From positions 1-64,000 of the forward strand of contig JANQGX010000016.1 of NCBI GenBank assembly GCA_028282885.1: a DNA stretch of 64,000 bases, in the 5' to 3' direction. Positions 1 through 8,824 of this stretch are shown here, one piece after another; the first letter of the stretch is position 1, and each line of letters starts with the position of its first letter. Below the pieces are notes generated by a model. It had not been told where the DNA came from, searched no databases, and saw only the letters and a program-made list of their open reading frames with translations. The stretch is from SAR324 cluster bacterium (GTDB lineage: Bacteria; SAR324; XYD2-FULL-50-16). A program made the position numbers and the translations under genes.

Positions 1-121
1 AAAAAACGGCATACGTGCCAGTGAAGCTTTACGGCTTTTATTCAGCGGCAAACTTCCAGACTTTTTGACATCAGACAGCTAAATGTGCTGAACAGATACA
101 AACACTATTCATAAAAAGCAA

Positions 122-943
122 ATGAACAAATTCAACATAACACTTCTAGGCACCGGTACACCACGATTACAGGCGGACAGATACGGTCCCTCATCACTGG
201 TGGAAGCTGGAGATGAGAAATTCATTATTGATTGCGGCAGGGGAACTCTGCAACGTGTTTTCGAATCCGGAACTCCTATTACCTCAATCGGCAAGGTGCT
301 CCTCACCCACCTTCACTCGGATCACACCGTGGGATTTCCTGATCTCTGGTTAACCCCGTGGGCCTTTGAACGAAAAGGCGATTTTCAGGTTTGGGGACCC
401 GCAGGGACTGAGGATATGATGGCAAAGCTGGAAGCGGCATTTGCCTTTGATATTGAGACACGTCCCCTGCACGACGGAATAGAGGCTAAAGATGCTGCCA
501 TTTGCGCGGAGGACATCAGACCGGGAGTGTTCTATGACAGGAAGGGGATCAAAATAACCGCTTTTGAAGTTGATCATTCCCCGGTTAATCCGGCTTATGG
601 CTATAGAGTTGACTACGAGGGAAAATCGGTCGTTTTCTCAGGCGACACAAATTATTGTGAAAGTCTTATTGAACATAGCCGGGATGTCGACATCCTCTTT
701 TGCAATGTCTCCGGTGGCAGGGAAAACATCACCATTCACTCGGAAAGGGACAAAAGCATCATGAAACTCCACCTGATGCCTGAAGACGCAGGCAGGATTT
801 TTGATAAGGCAAACATCAAACTGGCTGTTTACATTCACATGGTTCAACATTCGGATATTATCGATATCATCGATCGCACCCGCCAAACCTACCAGGGACC
901 GCTGAAAATAGGAAATGATCTGATGGTCTTCGAGGTAGAGTAG
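122..943 (+). CDS. MBL-fold hydrolase, RNase Z/ElaC-like branch
   Basis: This is a 273-residue protein of the metallo-beta-lactamase fold. The zinc-binding HxHxDH motif is visible at residues 63-68 (THLHSDHT). It follows an N-terminal LLGTGTP turn near residues 8-14 that is typical of the RNase Z/arylsulfatase branch. DHS at 151-153, SGDT at 173-176 and His239 in VYIHM are candidates for the remaining metal ligands. Relatives cleave phosphodiesters, including tRNA 3' trailers, but the substrate cannot be read from the sequence. The exosite arm of true RNase Z is not obvious, so I do not assign rnz. The ATG at 122 has no strong ribosome binding site. The gene stands alone and converges on the lipoprotein gene downstream. 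No signal peptide is seen, so it is probably cytoplasmic. Confidence 0.85.
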   Translation: MNKFNITLLGTGTPRLQADRYGPSSLVEAGDEKFIIDCGRGTLQRVFESGTPITSIGKVLLTHLHSDHTVGFPDLWLTPWAFERKGDFQVWGPAGTEDMMAKLEAAFAFDIETRPLHDGIEAKDAAICAEDIRPGVFYDRKGIKITAFEVDHSPVNPAYGYRVDYEGKSVVFSGDTNYCESLIEHSRDVDILFCNVSGGRENITIHSERDKSIMKLHLMPEDAGRIFDKANIKLAVYIHMVQHSDIIDIIDRTRQTYQGPLKIGNDLMVFEVE

Positions 944-1044
944 ATCGGGATTGCTCACTGGATTTGAATGGCTGTGTGGGATGATTTTTAGCGAAGATAA
1001 TATCATTTGCCGCGGGGACGACCTGGCTGCCGTCCCTCCTGATG

Positions 1045-1080
1045 AAAAGTGCCTGGACTGATGAGAGTCCAGGCTTTTTG
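1045..1080. terminator. intrinsic terminator shared by convergent genes
   Basis: A perfect 9-bp stem (GCCTGGACT at 1051-1059 pairing with AGTCCAGGC at 1066-1074) with a 6-nt loop is followed by five T on the plus strand. An AAAAG run flanks the left side, so it can also end minus-strand transcripts. It lies between the MBL gene and the lipoprotein gene, which converge here. Confidence 0.85.
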
Positions 1081-1085
1081 TTGGA

Positions 1086-3776
1086 TCAATAGAATCCCAA
1101 TGTATCATTGACGTCAGTTTGAAGCCAGGTCGGCATGGAACCTTCGAAGTCTTCATTCATCAGGTCACTTTCTGCCGAATCAATCGCACCCGAACTGGTC
1201 AGGGTTGAAACCTTCAGATTGTCAATGGCTATGGCTTCATCCAATCTCAGCAGGATGGTTACGTCATCATCGTCCGAAGCTAGGGTATCCCTGTCTTTAA
1301 AATCAGAAACCGTCAAACTGGTGATTTCCGTCCAGGTGTTACCGTCTTCGGAATAGTATGTTTTGATATTTTTGTCGTAAAAGTCTACCCGATATTTCAT
1401 CCAGGAACCGGACATAACCTTTGGCACATAATCGCCGGAGAGCCATTCATTGGAGGATGACTCAGTGTGGTAATCCAGATATGGCCAGGAGTTCAGGTAG
1501 ACCTGCGCTTCAATCCCGCTATAATTACTATTGCTGTTATTCGTATACCGATCCCTGTTCCAATATACAATTCTAAGATTGCCGTACGCGTAGTTCCTGG
1601 CCGAGAACTCCACCCTGATATTGGCTGAGCTTAAATTTAAAAAACCAAGATCATAGGTCTGCGTCTGGTACATGGTTTCGGGTCCGGCATATTTACCGGC
1701 TTTTCCACTGGAAAAACTGCCGGTATCATCCGTATCCCCCTGCCACCATCCGTTATCTGGTTTGGTGGTAAAAGACTGGGACAAAGGATTCAACTGCCAA
1801 CCAAAGGCATCATATACTCCGGATTCGAGTGCAATCGTATAGGTTTCATCATTCTCCAGAGGTGTTGTCCACGACATGTCCAACAACCCGTCAAGATCAG
1901 GTACCAAGTGCAGGGTTTTATATACCCACAATTTCAACACGGAGATGTTGGCCGAAGAACTATTCCTGTAGGTAAGATTGCTCTCAGCTGAGGACTTGTT
2001 CATGTACTTGGTAAATGCAATCGTGTTGGAATAAAGATTCTCTGCAGAATAGTAAACTGTGGCGCTAGGAGCACTACCCGTATCTTGTTCCGGTTGTTGG
2101 GGAATTAGAACAGAGATATCCTGAACACTCGCTGTTGCACCCAGCGCTGAAGCAGTGTTTCTGATCGTCAGGTAGGTGCTTTCCGGTTCTCCGTTTTTCA
2201 CTTTTAAGGTATCTATCGTCCCGGTGATCACGATATTTGAAGCTTGGTCCAGTCCAGCAAAGTAGAGATTGTCGTTATTCACTGACCAGTTATAAACTTC
2301 ATATCGATTGGTGGAGAGCAACGTTGTTATCACCCTGTTATTCAGATTAACCATTTTGATGACTTCCCGTGTCCCGTAGCCATCCCCGGGATCATACTCC
2401 TCCACGAAATAGAGAAATCCCTTGGAGATCCTGAACGGCGTTTCTTGCATCCATGCCCACCAGCCATCGGTGCTGTCAAGGGTCAATTGGACTTTGGGAA
2501 TCCCGTCATAAGGAAGAATCTGATAAACACTGAGAACAGTGCTATAATCCCAGGTATCCGTAGATTCATTATATTCATTCAACCAGCTTTCAAAAACACC
2601 ATAGATATTTCCATCATCCGCCACAATGACACGCCTCGGGCTTGATTGATTACTTTCCGTTGATCCAAAAAGGCGTGTATCCAGTTGTGCCGACTCCACG
2701 CGACCAGTTCCATCATTCATGGGTCTGGCCAGATACATACCCTTACTTTCCCAGCTGCCCTCGCCCCAGATCACGGTGTTGTATGAATCGGTAGTGAAAA
2801 AATCCACTCCCCAATTACCGCTGGTCAGCGGTATCAGACCTCCGATCTGACTGTAGATGTAAAGCTGAGATTTATAAGAAGCAGTATCATATGCTTCAAA
2901 AGCGATTTCGCCAGTGGGAAGGACCAGAAAAGTGGTTACGGATTGATTGTCCTGGGTAACTGCTTCAACAGTGCCAGCTGAAACTGTGTATTTGTAAATG
3001 ACGGGATCCCATGACCAGTCCCAGGTATCGCTGGAAAATGTGGTTCCTGCAAAATAGACATCACCAGCTTCATCAAACTGAATGGGTTTCTGATTGCCAC
3101 TAATCATCTGTCGGTAGGTATCGCTCATATCCTGAACAAAGAGGCCTTCCTTGACACATACAGTGGTGTTGTCTGAGATGTGTACCTTAAAAAGCGCACA
3201 GTTTTCCGCAAAGATAAACTGGGAATAGTCATTTCCATCATAATTATTCCAACCAGTATCCAAAGCGAGATAAACATACTCCCCGGCCGGATCCACAACT
3301 GAATACATGACTTTAATCATGTATTGGGAGTCAATGGCTAGACTGGCAATTCCCTGATCATCTACCGCAAGCAGGTTTGTTCCACCTGTGCCGGTTTCCC
3401 CGATCATGGGAACACCAGATGCCGCCTGAAGTCTTCTTTGTTGGATGTCTTCACTAGTCAGTCCTTCATTGACTATCTTATATTGGAACACCGGACGATC
3501 CCCCACGTAACTACTCTTTGCAATCGATGAAGAAGTAGCAGCAGTTACGGTTGTATCCAGAGCCTGCAGGGTCTTGGCACCGCTGATGGAAAAGGTTGCA
3601 TTTTCGACAACCTGTCCACCACCAATATCATCACTTGGATCAGTAGTTGATGTGCTATCGTCATCACCTGAACCTCCACTATCACTACTGGTACAACTTG
3701 AGGCAAAAAAGAGCGCCGCCAATAAAAGCAGGGTCATAATCCTTATTTTCTTAACGCTATTTAGATTTAAAAACAT
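1086..3776 (-). CDS. large outer-surface or periplasmic lipoprotein with Ig-like and lectin-like C-terminal regions
   Basis: This is an 896-residue predicted lipoprotein. The basic start, a hydrophobic stretch and the lipobox-like FASSC place the lipidated cysteine at residue 28. A Ser/Gly/Asp-rich spacer typical of exported lipoproteins follows. The central part (about 60-530) has repeated aromatic and Gly-rich strands that look like a beta-propeller, without a motif I can name. Around residues 560-670 the sequence resembles an SbsA-type Ig-like domain (DETYTIALESGVYDAFG). The last 200 residues resemble a concanavalin/LamG-like sandwich, with Trp and Tyr-rich strands. The ATG at 3776 has a GGAG-type ribosome binding site. 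It is monocistronic. Surface binding or adhesion is plausible but is only inference; no catalytic motif is visible. Confidence 0.75.
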   Translation of the reverse strand: MFLNLNSVKKIRIMTLLLLAALFFASSCTSSDSGGSGDDDSTSTTDPSDDIGGGQVVENATFSISGAKTLQALDTTVTAATSSSIAKSSYVGDRPVFQYKIVNEGLTSEDIQQRRLQAASGVPMIGETGTGGTNLLAVDDQGIASLAIDSQYMIKVMYSVVDPAGEYVYLALDTGWNNYDGNDYSQFIFAENCALFKVHISDNTTVCVKEGLFVQDMSDTYRQMISGNQKPIQFDEAGDVYFAGTTFSSDTWDWSWDPVIYKYTVSAGTVEAVTQDNQSVTTFLVLPTGEIAFEAYDTASYKSQLYIYSQIGGLIPLTSGNWGVDFFTTDSYNTVIWGEGSWESKGMYLARPMNDGTGRVESAQLDTRLFGSTESNQSSPRRVIVADDGNIYGVFESWLNEYNESTDTWDYSTVLSVYQILPYDGIPKVQLTLDSTDGWWAWMQETPFRISKGFLYFVEEYDPGDGYGTREVIKMVNLNNRVITTLLSTNRYEVYNWSVNNDNLYFAGLDQASNIVITGTIDTLKVKNGEPESTYLTIRNTASALGATASVQDISVLIPQQPEQDTGSAPSATVYYSAENLYSNTIAFTKYMNKSSAESNLTYRNSSSANISVLKLWVYKTLHLVPDLDGLLDMSWTTPLENDETYTIALESGVYDAFGWQLNPLSQSFTTKPDNGWWQGDTDDTGSFSSGKAGKYAGPETMYQTQTYDLGFLNLSSANIRVEFSARNYAYGNLRIVYWNRDRYTNNSNSNYSGIEAQVYLNSWPYLDYHTESSSNEWLSGDYVPKVMSGSWMKYRVDFYDKNIKTYYSEDGNTWTEITSLTVSDFKDRDTLASDDDDVTILLRLDEAIAIDNLKVSTLTSSGAIDSAESDLMNEDFEGSMPTWLQTDVNDTLGFY

Positions 3777-4317
3777 GATTCGCTCCGTATTTTCTTATCT
3801 GGCAGTTGAAAGTAAGCATGAAATTTTATTAGAAAACAAGATTGGTGATCGCTATTCGAATAAATAGTTTTTTACAAAATTGAATTAAATGTATTCGCCC
3901 TAAAAAAAATCTGATTTTAGGCTGATTCATACATAAAACCTTATAGTCTATTTAAAACTAACTTGCAACTTGATCGATCCAGAAAATTCATACTTCTGAT
4001 CATAACTTCGATTTGATACGCACAGATTCCTATTTATGTTGATCCTATCCCGAGATCAAATCGGATCTTGAGTAAATTGATCGTTCTTTACCAATTACGC
4101 AAACTGATATTGATATGTCGATTTTCAGGACAGGAGTTGGGGAATGATTTCCTGAAAAATGAAAAAGTTAATACAATTATCGCTTGGATTGATAATAATC
4201 TTAAGGGCTTTGGCTTTGATTTGCTGAGAAGACAAGTGAAAGGATTTCTGACGGGGATCTCCACGGCGGACACATGTCCGCCAGGAGTTTAACTATTGAG
4301 GAAAATGCGAGAGGGGA
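3777..4317. other. AT-rich intergenic region without a supported gene
   Basis: This 541-base gap lies between the start of the lipoprotein gene and the end of mmdB. The only ORFs are below 75 codons and unconvincing. It holds a small hairpin at 4265-4282 (GGCGGAC/GTCCGCC) just downstream of mmdB. That hairpin has no T tract, so it is at best a weak or factor-dependent stop. A CCTAAAA/TTTTAGG inverted repeat lies at 3899-3921. The promoter of the lipoprotein gene should lie in the left part, but I could not pick hexamers. Confidence 0.6.
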
Positions 4318-5451
4318 TTAACCCACCATCACGCTCCAGAGTACACCGGCTGCGATGGCAGAACCGATTACTCCGGCAACGTTGGGTGCCATGGCATGCA
4401 TCAGCAGAAAATTGGTTGGATCTTCTTTCTGTCCCACCATCTGTACCACACGAGCTGAATCCGGCACGGCAGAAACGCCTGCAGCTCCGACCAGCGGATT
4501 GATTTTGTTTTCCTTGGAAAGAAAGAGGTTCATCGCCTTGGCGAAAATCAGTCCGCCCGCAGTGGCCACACTAAAGGAGGCAGCACCCAATCCAAAGATA
4601 AGGATGGATTGCGGTGTCAGAAAGTGACTGGCCTGTGTACTGGCTCCGACTGAAAAACCCAGCAGGATAGTGACAATATCAATCAGTGAGTTCCTGGCGG
4701 TATTGGCCAGTCGCTCTGTTACACCGCTCTCCTTGAGCAGGTTACCAAACATCAGCATTCCCACCAGTGAAAGTGAACCCGGGGCGATCAAACCGGCAAT
4801 CAGGGTGGCTGCGATCGGAAAAATGATCTTTTCCCTCGTCGGCACCTGTCTCGGCGGTTTCATCCTGATCAACCGCTCTTCCTTGTTAGTCAGCAACATC
4901 ATGATTGGCGGTTGAATCACCGGAACCAGGGCCATATAGGAGTAAGCTGCAATCGCGATTGCCCCCAACAGATGAGGCGCCAGCTTGGCTGACAGAAAGA
5001 TGGCGGTCGGTCCGTCCGCTCCGCCGATGATACCGATAGCACCGGCTTCACTCGCAGTAAATCCAAGATACATGGCGCTGATCAGGGTGATGAAGATACC
5101 CACCTGTGCAGCCGCCCCCAATAGAACCAGTTTAGGATTGGACAGCATGGTCGAAAAATCGGTCATGGCGCCGATTCCCAAAAAGATCAATGGTGGAAAA
5201 ATCCCCTGGCTGACCCCGAAGTAAAGATAGTAGAGAACACTTCCCTCGTCGTAGACCCCCAGGGACATGCTGGAGATGTAGGGAACATTTCCGATCAGAA
5301 TCCCGAAACCTATAGGCAATAGTAACAGTGGTTCATAATCCTTCGTAATTGCCAGCGTTATAAAAATGATGCCGATGACAATCATTATAGCATTCCCGGG
5401 CTCCATTAGCATGAAACCCGTCGCACCCAAAAAACTCAACAGTGTTTCCAT
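4318..5451 (-). CDS. mmdB: sodium-translocating decarboxylase beta subunit (methylmalonyl-CoA decarboxylase MmdB)
   Basis: This 377-residue polytopic membrane protein belongs to the OadB/GcdB/MmdB family. In this family the subunit decarboxylates carboxybiotin and exports Na+. The family hallmark GGADGPTAI is at residues 143-151; its Asp146 corresponds to the known Na+-binding aspartate. The NPLVGAAGVSAVPDSARVV segment at 318-336 and MHAMAPNVAGVIGSA near 351 are also characteristic. About nine to eleven hydrophobic helices can be drawn, and the length is normal for the family. The ATG at 5451 has a strong GGAGGAGC ribosome binding site. It is the last gene of the mmdADCB set, 41 bases after the biotin carrier gene. 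The neighbouring carboxyltransferase is of acyl-CoA type, which favours methylmalonyl-CoA over oxaloacetate as substrate. Confidence 0.93.
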   Translation of the reverse strand: METLLSFLGATGFMLMEPGNAIMIVIGIIFITLAITKDYEPLLLLPIGFGILIGNVPYISSMSLGVYDEGSVLYYLYFGVSQGIFPPLIFLGIGAMTDFSTMLSNPKLVLLGAAAQVGIFITLISAMYLGFTASEAGAIGIIGGADGPTAIFLSAKLAPHLLGAIAIAAYSYMALVPVIQPPIMMLLTNKEERLIRMKPPRQVPTREKIIFPIAATLIAGLIAPGSLSLVGMLMFGNLLKESGVTERLANTARNSLIDIVTILLGFSVGASTQASHFLTPQSILIFGLGAASFSVATAGGLIFAKAMNLFLSKENKINPLVGAAGVSAVPDSARVVQMVGQKEDPTNFLLMHAMAPNVAGVIGSAIAAGVLWSVMVG

Positions 5452-5492
5452 TCAGCTCCTCCAAAATTTATGTCCGTAGCATTCATCAAATT

Positions 5493-5987
5493 TTACCCGA
5501 TCACCATTAAATCCTGTCCCTGGTTGACAGCATCACCGACATTGACATTGATGGCTTTGACAACACCATCGGAATTGGCATTGATGTCATTTTCCATTTT
5601 CATGGCTTCCATTTTGAAGACGGTCTGACCTGTCTTGACCGAATCTCCAACCTTGACCAGGATTTCCAGGATTGAACCGGGAATAGGAGCTGTTACAAGC
5701 TCTCCTTCTACAGGAACTGCAGCAGGAGCCGCAGGTGTTACAGGGGCTGCTGCAGGCTGGGGAGCTGCCTGAGGTTGTACGGGTTGGGGCTGCACGGGTT
5801 GAGGTTGAACGGGCTGAACGGCAACCGGTTGCATCGGTTGAGGCTGGGGAGTGGGAGAAACGACCGGAGCATCCATCTTAACCATATATGGTGTTCCGTT
5901 GATCTCCAGTTCCGCATCTTGTTGCGTATATTTTTTTACGACAACAGAATACTGTTTACTATTTATGGAAACTTCATATTTTCGCAT
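5493..5987 (-). CDS. mmdC: biotin carrier subunit of methylmalonyl-CoA decarboxylase
   Basis: This is a 164-residue biotin acceptor protein. A short N-terminal module (1-40) leads into a Pro/Gln/Ala-rich flexible linker (about 41-95, with repeats of the QPQPV type). The C-terminal biotinyl domain has the EAMKM motif at 127-131, so Lys130 is the biotinylation site. It shuttles CO2 from the carboxyltransferase (MmdA) to the membrane decarboxylase (MmdB). The ATG at 5987 follows an AGAGGAGAA ribosome binding site. Its first 14 bases overlap the end of mmdD, which implies translational coupling. The long Pro/Gln linker is typical of pump-associated carriers. A propionyl-CoA carboxylase carrier is less likely because no biotin carboxylase gene is nearby. 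Confidence 0.93.
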   Translation of the reverse strand: MRKYEVSINSKQYSVVVKKYTQQDAELEINGTPYMVKMDAPVVSPTPQPQPMQPVAVQPVQPQPVQPQPVQPQAAPQPAAAPVTPAAPAAVPVEGELVTAPIPGSILEILVKVGDSVKTGQTVFKMEAMKMENDINANSDGVVKAINVNVGDAVNQGQDLMVIG

Positions 5988-6405
5988 GAGTTCTCCTCTG
6001 AGGCATCTTCCTCATTCGACCCGCCCTGCTCCAGGGAGAGGGCTCGCCGATGTTACTAGATATGGTGATCTGTTCGTTTTCGGTACTTATGGCCCGTTCA
6101 TGCTCCAGTTGGAGCACAAGGCCAATGACACTGGCGATATCATTAGCTTCTTCGTCAACGGGCGCTATAGGTGTTTCTGTTTCTGCTGTTGCTACAGTCC
6201 CTGTTTTTTCAGGTTTTTCCGCTTCGTCTGCTGTAGCTTCTTCTTTCTTGTCAGGTCTAGGCTTTTCCAGGAATTCAAGTATTTTCGGCAAAACCGTAAT
6301 ATAAATACTAAGCAATATCAATCCGGTAAACACGATAGACATACCGGTAATACTGATTCCGATGGCCTGGCTATCAAGAATATCTCGCAAACTGAGTGAG
6401 TTCAT
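5974..6405 (-). CDS. mmdD: sodium pump decarboxylase gamma/delta subunit (OadG/MmdD family)
   Basis: This is a 143-residue small membrane subunit. One transmembrane helix is visible at about residues 17-40 (MSIVFTGLILLSIYITVLP), followed by a charged Lys/Glu-rich and Ala/Pro-rich cytoplasmic tail. This is the standard layout of OadG/MmdD, which holds the membrane and soluble subunits together. The ATG at 6405 has an AGGACAGGAC ribosome binding site. Its last 14 bases overlap mmdC. The final 25 residues or so are Arg-rich and unlike the preceding tail. They are encoded by a C/G-rich, hairpin-forming stretch, so the true ancestral C-terminus may have been shorter. Position, length and helix make the family call firm although sequence conservation is low. 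Confidence 0.85.
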   Translation of the reverse strand: MNSLSLRDILDSQAIGISITGMSIVFTGLILLSIYITVLPKILEFLEKPRPDKKEEATADEAEKPEKTGTVATAETETPIAPVDEEANDIASVIGLVLQLEHERAISTENEQITISSNIGEPSPWSRAGRMRKMPQRRTHAKI

Positions 6406-6483
6406 GAAGTCCTGTCCTTTATGACTGATTTCAAGCCGCAGGATGTGTCCTTCCAGCTCTATTGTTATTCAGGAAGTCGTCCG

Positions 6484-8037
6484 CTACAGCGGAATATTTC
6501 CGTGTTTTTTGGGCGGATTGCTGTCCTGCTTGTCTTTTAACATAATCAGCGCTTTAATGATCCTGAACCGGGTCCGATTGGGCAGGATAATATCATCAAC
6601 ATATCCTCTTTTCGCCGCTATGTATGGATTGGCAAAGTTCTCAGCATATTCGTCTTCTTTCTGTTTGAGGTAGGCAGCCTTGTCTCCGTCGTATTCAGCA
6701 ACCTCCCTGGCGTATAATATCTCCGTTGCTCCCTTGGCGCCCATCACGGCAATCTCTGCCGTCGGCCAGGCATAATTGATGTCCCCTCGTAAATGTTTGG
6801 AACTCATCACACAATAAGCGCCACCGTAGGCTTTACGAGTGATGACCGTCACTTTGGGGATAGTGGCTTCGGCATAGGCATAAAGCATTTTCGCGCCGTT
6901 ACGTATCACCCCGCCGTGCTCCTGGATTGTACCGGGGAGAAAACCGGGCACGTCAACAAAGGTCACTACCGGAATATTAAAAGCATCGCAGAAGCGGACA
7001 AACCGGGCCCCTTTCACCGAAGAGTCGATATCCAGCACTCCTGCCAAAAATTTGGGCTGGTTTGCCACCACACCTACGGATATTCCACCATACCTGGCGA
7101 ATCCGATCACCAGGTTGGGTGCGTAGTCCGGTTGAATTTCCAGGAATTTGCCGTCATCAACTGTCTTGAAAATGACTTCCTTGATGTCATATGCTTCGTT
7201 GGGATTCTCGGGAATGATCTGATCCAGGGAGAGTTCCGATCGATTGGGCGGATCATTGGTGGGGACGAAAGGAGGTGACTCCATATTGTTTTGAGGAATG
7301 TATGAGAAAATTTCTCTCAGGTATTGGATCGCCTCCTCTTCAGAAGCCGCAGCCAGATGCGCAACCCCGCTCTTGGCCGTGTGTACGCCGGCTCCTCCCA
7401 GCGAATCCGTATCAACCTCCTCATGAGTCACCGCTTTTACCACCTTGGGACCGGTGAGAAACATGTAGCTGTTTTTATCCACCATCACCGTGAAATCAGT
7501 CAGTGCAGGAGAGTAGACCGCGCCCCCGGCACAGGGCCCGAAAATTCCGGACAATTGGGGTATCACACCCGATGAGGTGACATTCCTCAGAAAGATGTCG
7601 GTATATCCGGCCAGACTTTCAATCCCTTCCTGTATCCTGGCTCCGCCGGAATCGTTCAAGCCGATAACCGGAGCCCCGTTCTTCACGGCCATATCCATAA
7701 TCTTGCATACCTTTTCAGCAAAGGTTTCAGATAGGGCACCGCCAAAAACCGTGAAATCCTGGGAGAAAACATAAACCAACCTCCCGTTGATGGTTCCATA
7801 GCCTGTAACCACGCCGTCACCCAGGTATTCGGTATTCTCCATGCCGAAATGATGGCAACGGTGGGTTTTGAACATATCGAACTCTTCGAAACTGCCTTCA
7901 TCAAGCAGCAGGGCGATGCGTTCCCTCGCTGTTTTCTTGCCCTTTGCATGATGTCTTTCTATACGATCAAGACCGCCACCTTCCCTGGCCTGTTCTCTCA
8001 ACTTAACTAGCTCATCAACCTTATACTGGTTCGTCAT
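6484..8037 (-). CDS. mmdA: methylmalonyl-CoA decarboxylase alpha subunit / acyl-CoA carboxyltransferase
   Basis: This is a 517-residue carboxyltransferase of the PccB/MmdA family. It moves the carboxyl group between (S)-methylmalonyl-CoA and biotin. The N-terminal half shows the [13 protein letters not shown] start region (29-41) and the [13 protein letters not shown] and [11 protein letters not shown] segments that form the acyl-CoA side of the active site. The C-terminal half has [16 protein letters not shown] and the [14 protein letters not shown] region of the biotin side. The length is as expected (about 510-520). The ATG at 8037 has an AGGAG ribosome binding site. It leads mmdDCB, and epimerase, MeaB and mutase genes lie upstream. 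This context supports methylmalonyl-CoA decarboxylase over ATP-dependent propionyl-CoA carboxylase. A promoter candidate and an inverted repeat lie ahead of it. Confidence 0.92.
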   Translation of the reverse strand: MTNQYKVDELVKLREQAREGGGLDRIERHHAKGKKTARERIALLLDEGSFEEFDMFKTHRCHHFGMENTEYLGDGVVTGYGTINGRLVYVFSQDFTVFGGALSETFAEKVCKIMDMAVKNGAPVIGLNDSGGARIQEGIESLAGYTDIFLRNVTSSGVIPQLSGIFGPCAGGAVYSPALTDFTVMVDKNSYMFLTGPKVVKAVTHEEVDTDSLGGAGVHTAKSGVAHLAAASEEEAIQYLREIFSYIPQNNMESPPFVPTNDPPNRSELSLDQIIPENPNEAYDIKEVIFKTVDDGKFLEIQPDYAPNLVIGFARYGGISVGVVANQPKFLAGVLDIDSSVKGARFVRFCDAFNIPVVTFVDVPGFLPGTIQEHGGVIRNGAKMLYAYAEATIPKVTVITRKAYGGAYCVMSSKHLRGDINYAWPTAEIAVMGAKGATEILYAREVAEYDGDKAAYLKQKEDEYAENFANPYIAAKRGYVDDIILPNRTRFRIIKALIMLKDKQDSNPPKKHGNIPL

Positions 8038-8192
8038 TCTATTATCTCCTGATTAGTATTATGCATTGGAGCAATTTTAGCTGCATAATCCGTCGGGATC
8101 ACCTTTTGGTGCTTCCGCTTTCTCTCCCTTTCTCCCCTCAACATCGGATTTTCACGGAAGATCTGTCTGTTATTCGGCAAGATTTCAACCAG

Positions 8193-8274
8193 GCACCAGA
8201 GGTATGGTATTTCAGGAACCTTGTAAGCCGGGAAGCTTTTTTTGCATTTTCCTGAAATGCCATGCCTTTGGCAC
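8193..8274. repeat. 26-nt imperfect inverted repeat between mce and mmdA
   Basis: The arms 8193-8218 and 8249-8274 are reverse complements at 21 of 26 positions and enclose a 30-nt loop. All five differences are transitions, so each can be a G-U pair on one strand or the other. There is no clean T tract. It sits in the 337-base gap between mce and mmdA and could stabilise or separate the two halves of the methylmalonyl operon. I see no gene in this gap. Confidence 0.7.
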
Positions 8275-8303
8275 TATCCAAGCCAAATAATCCCTAATTT
8301 TTA

Positions 8304-8333
8304 AGAATATCCGGGCAGATTCCGGATTGTCAT
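8304..8333 (-). promoter_or_regulatory. candidate internal promoter for mmdADCB with inverted repeat in spacer
   Basis: On the minus strand, ATGACA (8328-8333) and TATTCT (8304-8309) are separated by 18 bases. The spacer is filled by an inverted repeat, ATCCGG-N7-CCGGAT (8309-8327), placed as an operator would be. The hexamers are only moderate matches, so this is a candidate. Confidence 0.3.
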
Positions 8334-8374
8334 TGATTAATACATCCTTTCTGTTAATCTATGTCATCCAAAAC

Positions 8375-8776
8375 TCAGCTTTTTGAGCAAAACTCACTAA
8401 GCACCCCAAAGGTCGATTTTGGATGTAAGAATGCTACTTTTTTTCCACCTGCGCCGTCAACCGGCGTCTCGTTGATCAATTTGCAGCCTTCCTTTGCTGC
8501 CTGGTTGAGCTGATCCTGCACGTCATCGCTTTGATAAGCTATGTGATGAACACCGGGCCCTTTTTTCTCCAGAAACTTGGCAATGGGGCTGTCTTCCGAC
8601 ATGGGTTCCAGAAGTTCCAGGTGAACTTCACCGAGAGCAAAGAAGGCCGTCTTCACTTTCTGTGTAGGCACCTCTTCAACTTTCTCACAGCTTAATCCCA
8701 GAACTTTTTCATAAAAGGGAATAGCCTCATCAAGCGAATTTACTGCAATACCAATATGATCTATTTTTGTCAGCAT
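8375..8776 (-). CDS. mce: methylmalonyl-CoA epimerase
   Basis: This 133-residue member of the glyoxalase/VOC fold interconverts (R)- and (S)-methylmalonyl-CoA. It links the mutase product to the decarboxylase. It has two beta-alpha-beta-beta modules. The N-terminal DHIGIAV contributes His7, and the second module has GVHHIAYQ (His77/78). The VHLELLEP strand (51-58) and the C-terminal LSEFC (Glu128) supply other expected metal or catalytic acids. The length and the motif order fit the family closely. The ATG at 8776 has an AAGGAA ribosome binding site. It lies 48 bases after meaB in the same direction. Confidence 0.93.
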   Translation of the reverse strand: MLTKIDHIGIAVNSLDEAIPFYEKVLGLSCEKVEEVPTQKVKTAFFALGEVHLELLEPMSEDSPIAKFLEKKGPGVHHIAYQSDDVQDQLNQAAKEGCKLINETPVDGAGGKKVAFLHPKSTFGVLSEFCSKS

Positions 8777-8824
8777 AAATCATTCCTTTTGATTGTTCAG
8801 ATGATCGATTGACTATAATTGATT

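Noticed and set aside
61..121. A perfect TTGACA -35 hexamer at 65-70 ahead of the MBL gene
   Set aside because: No acceptable -10 hexamer lies 16-18 bases downstream, so I do not call a promoter.
4265..4282. GGCGGAC/GTCCGCC hairpin after mmdB as an intrinsic terminator
   Set aside because: No T tract on the minus strand after the stem, so it is mentioned only as a weak hairpin.
4068..4292. A 74-codon plus-strand ORF between the lipoprotein gene and mmdB
   Set aside because: No ribosome binding site or recognisable protein pattern, and AT-rich random-like content; a similar-length ORF exists on the opposite strand.
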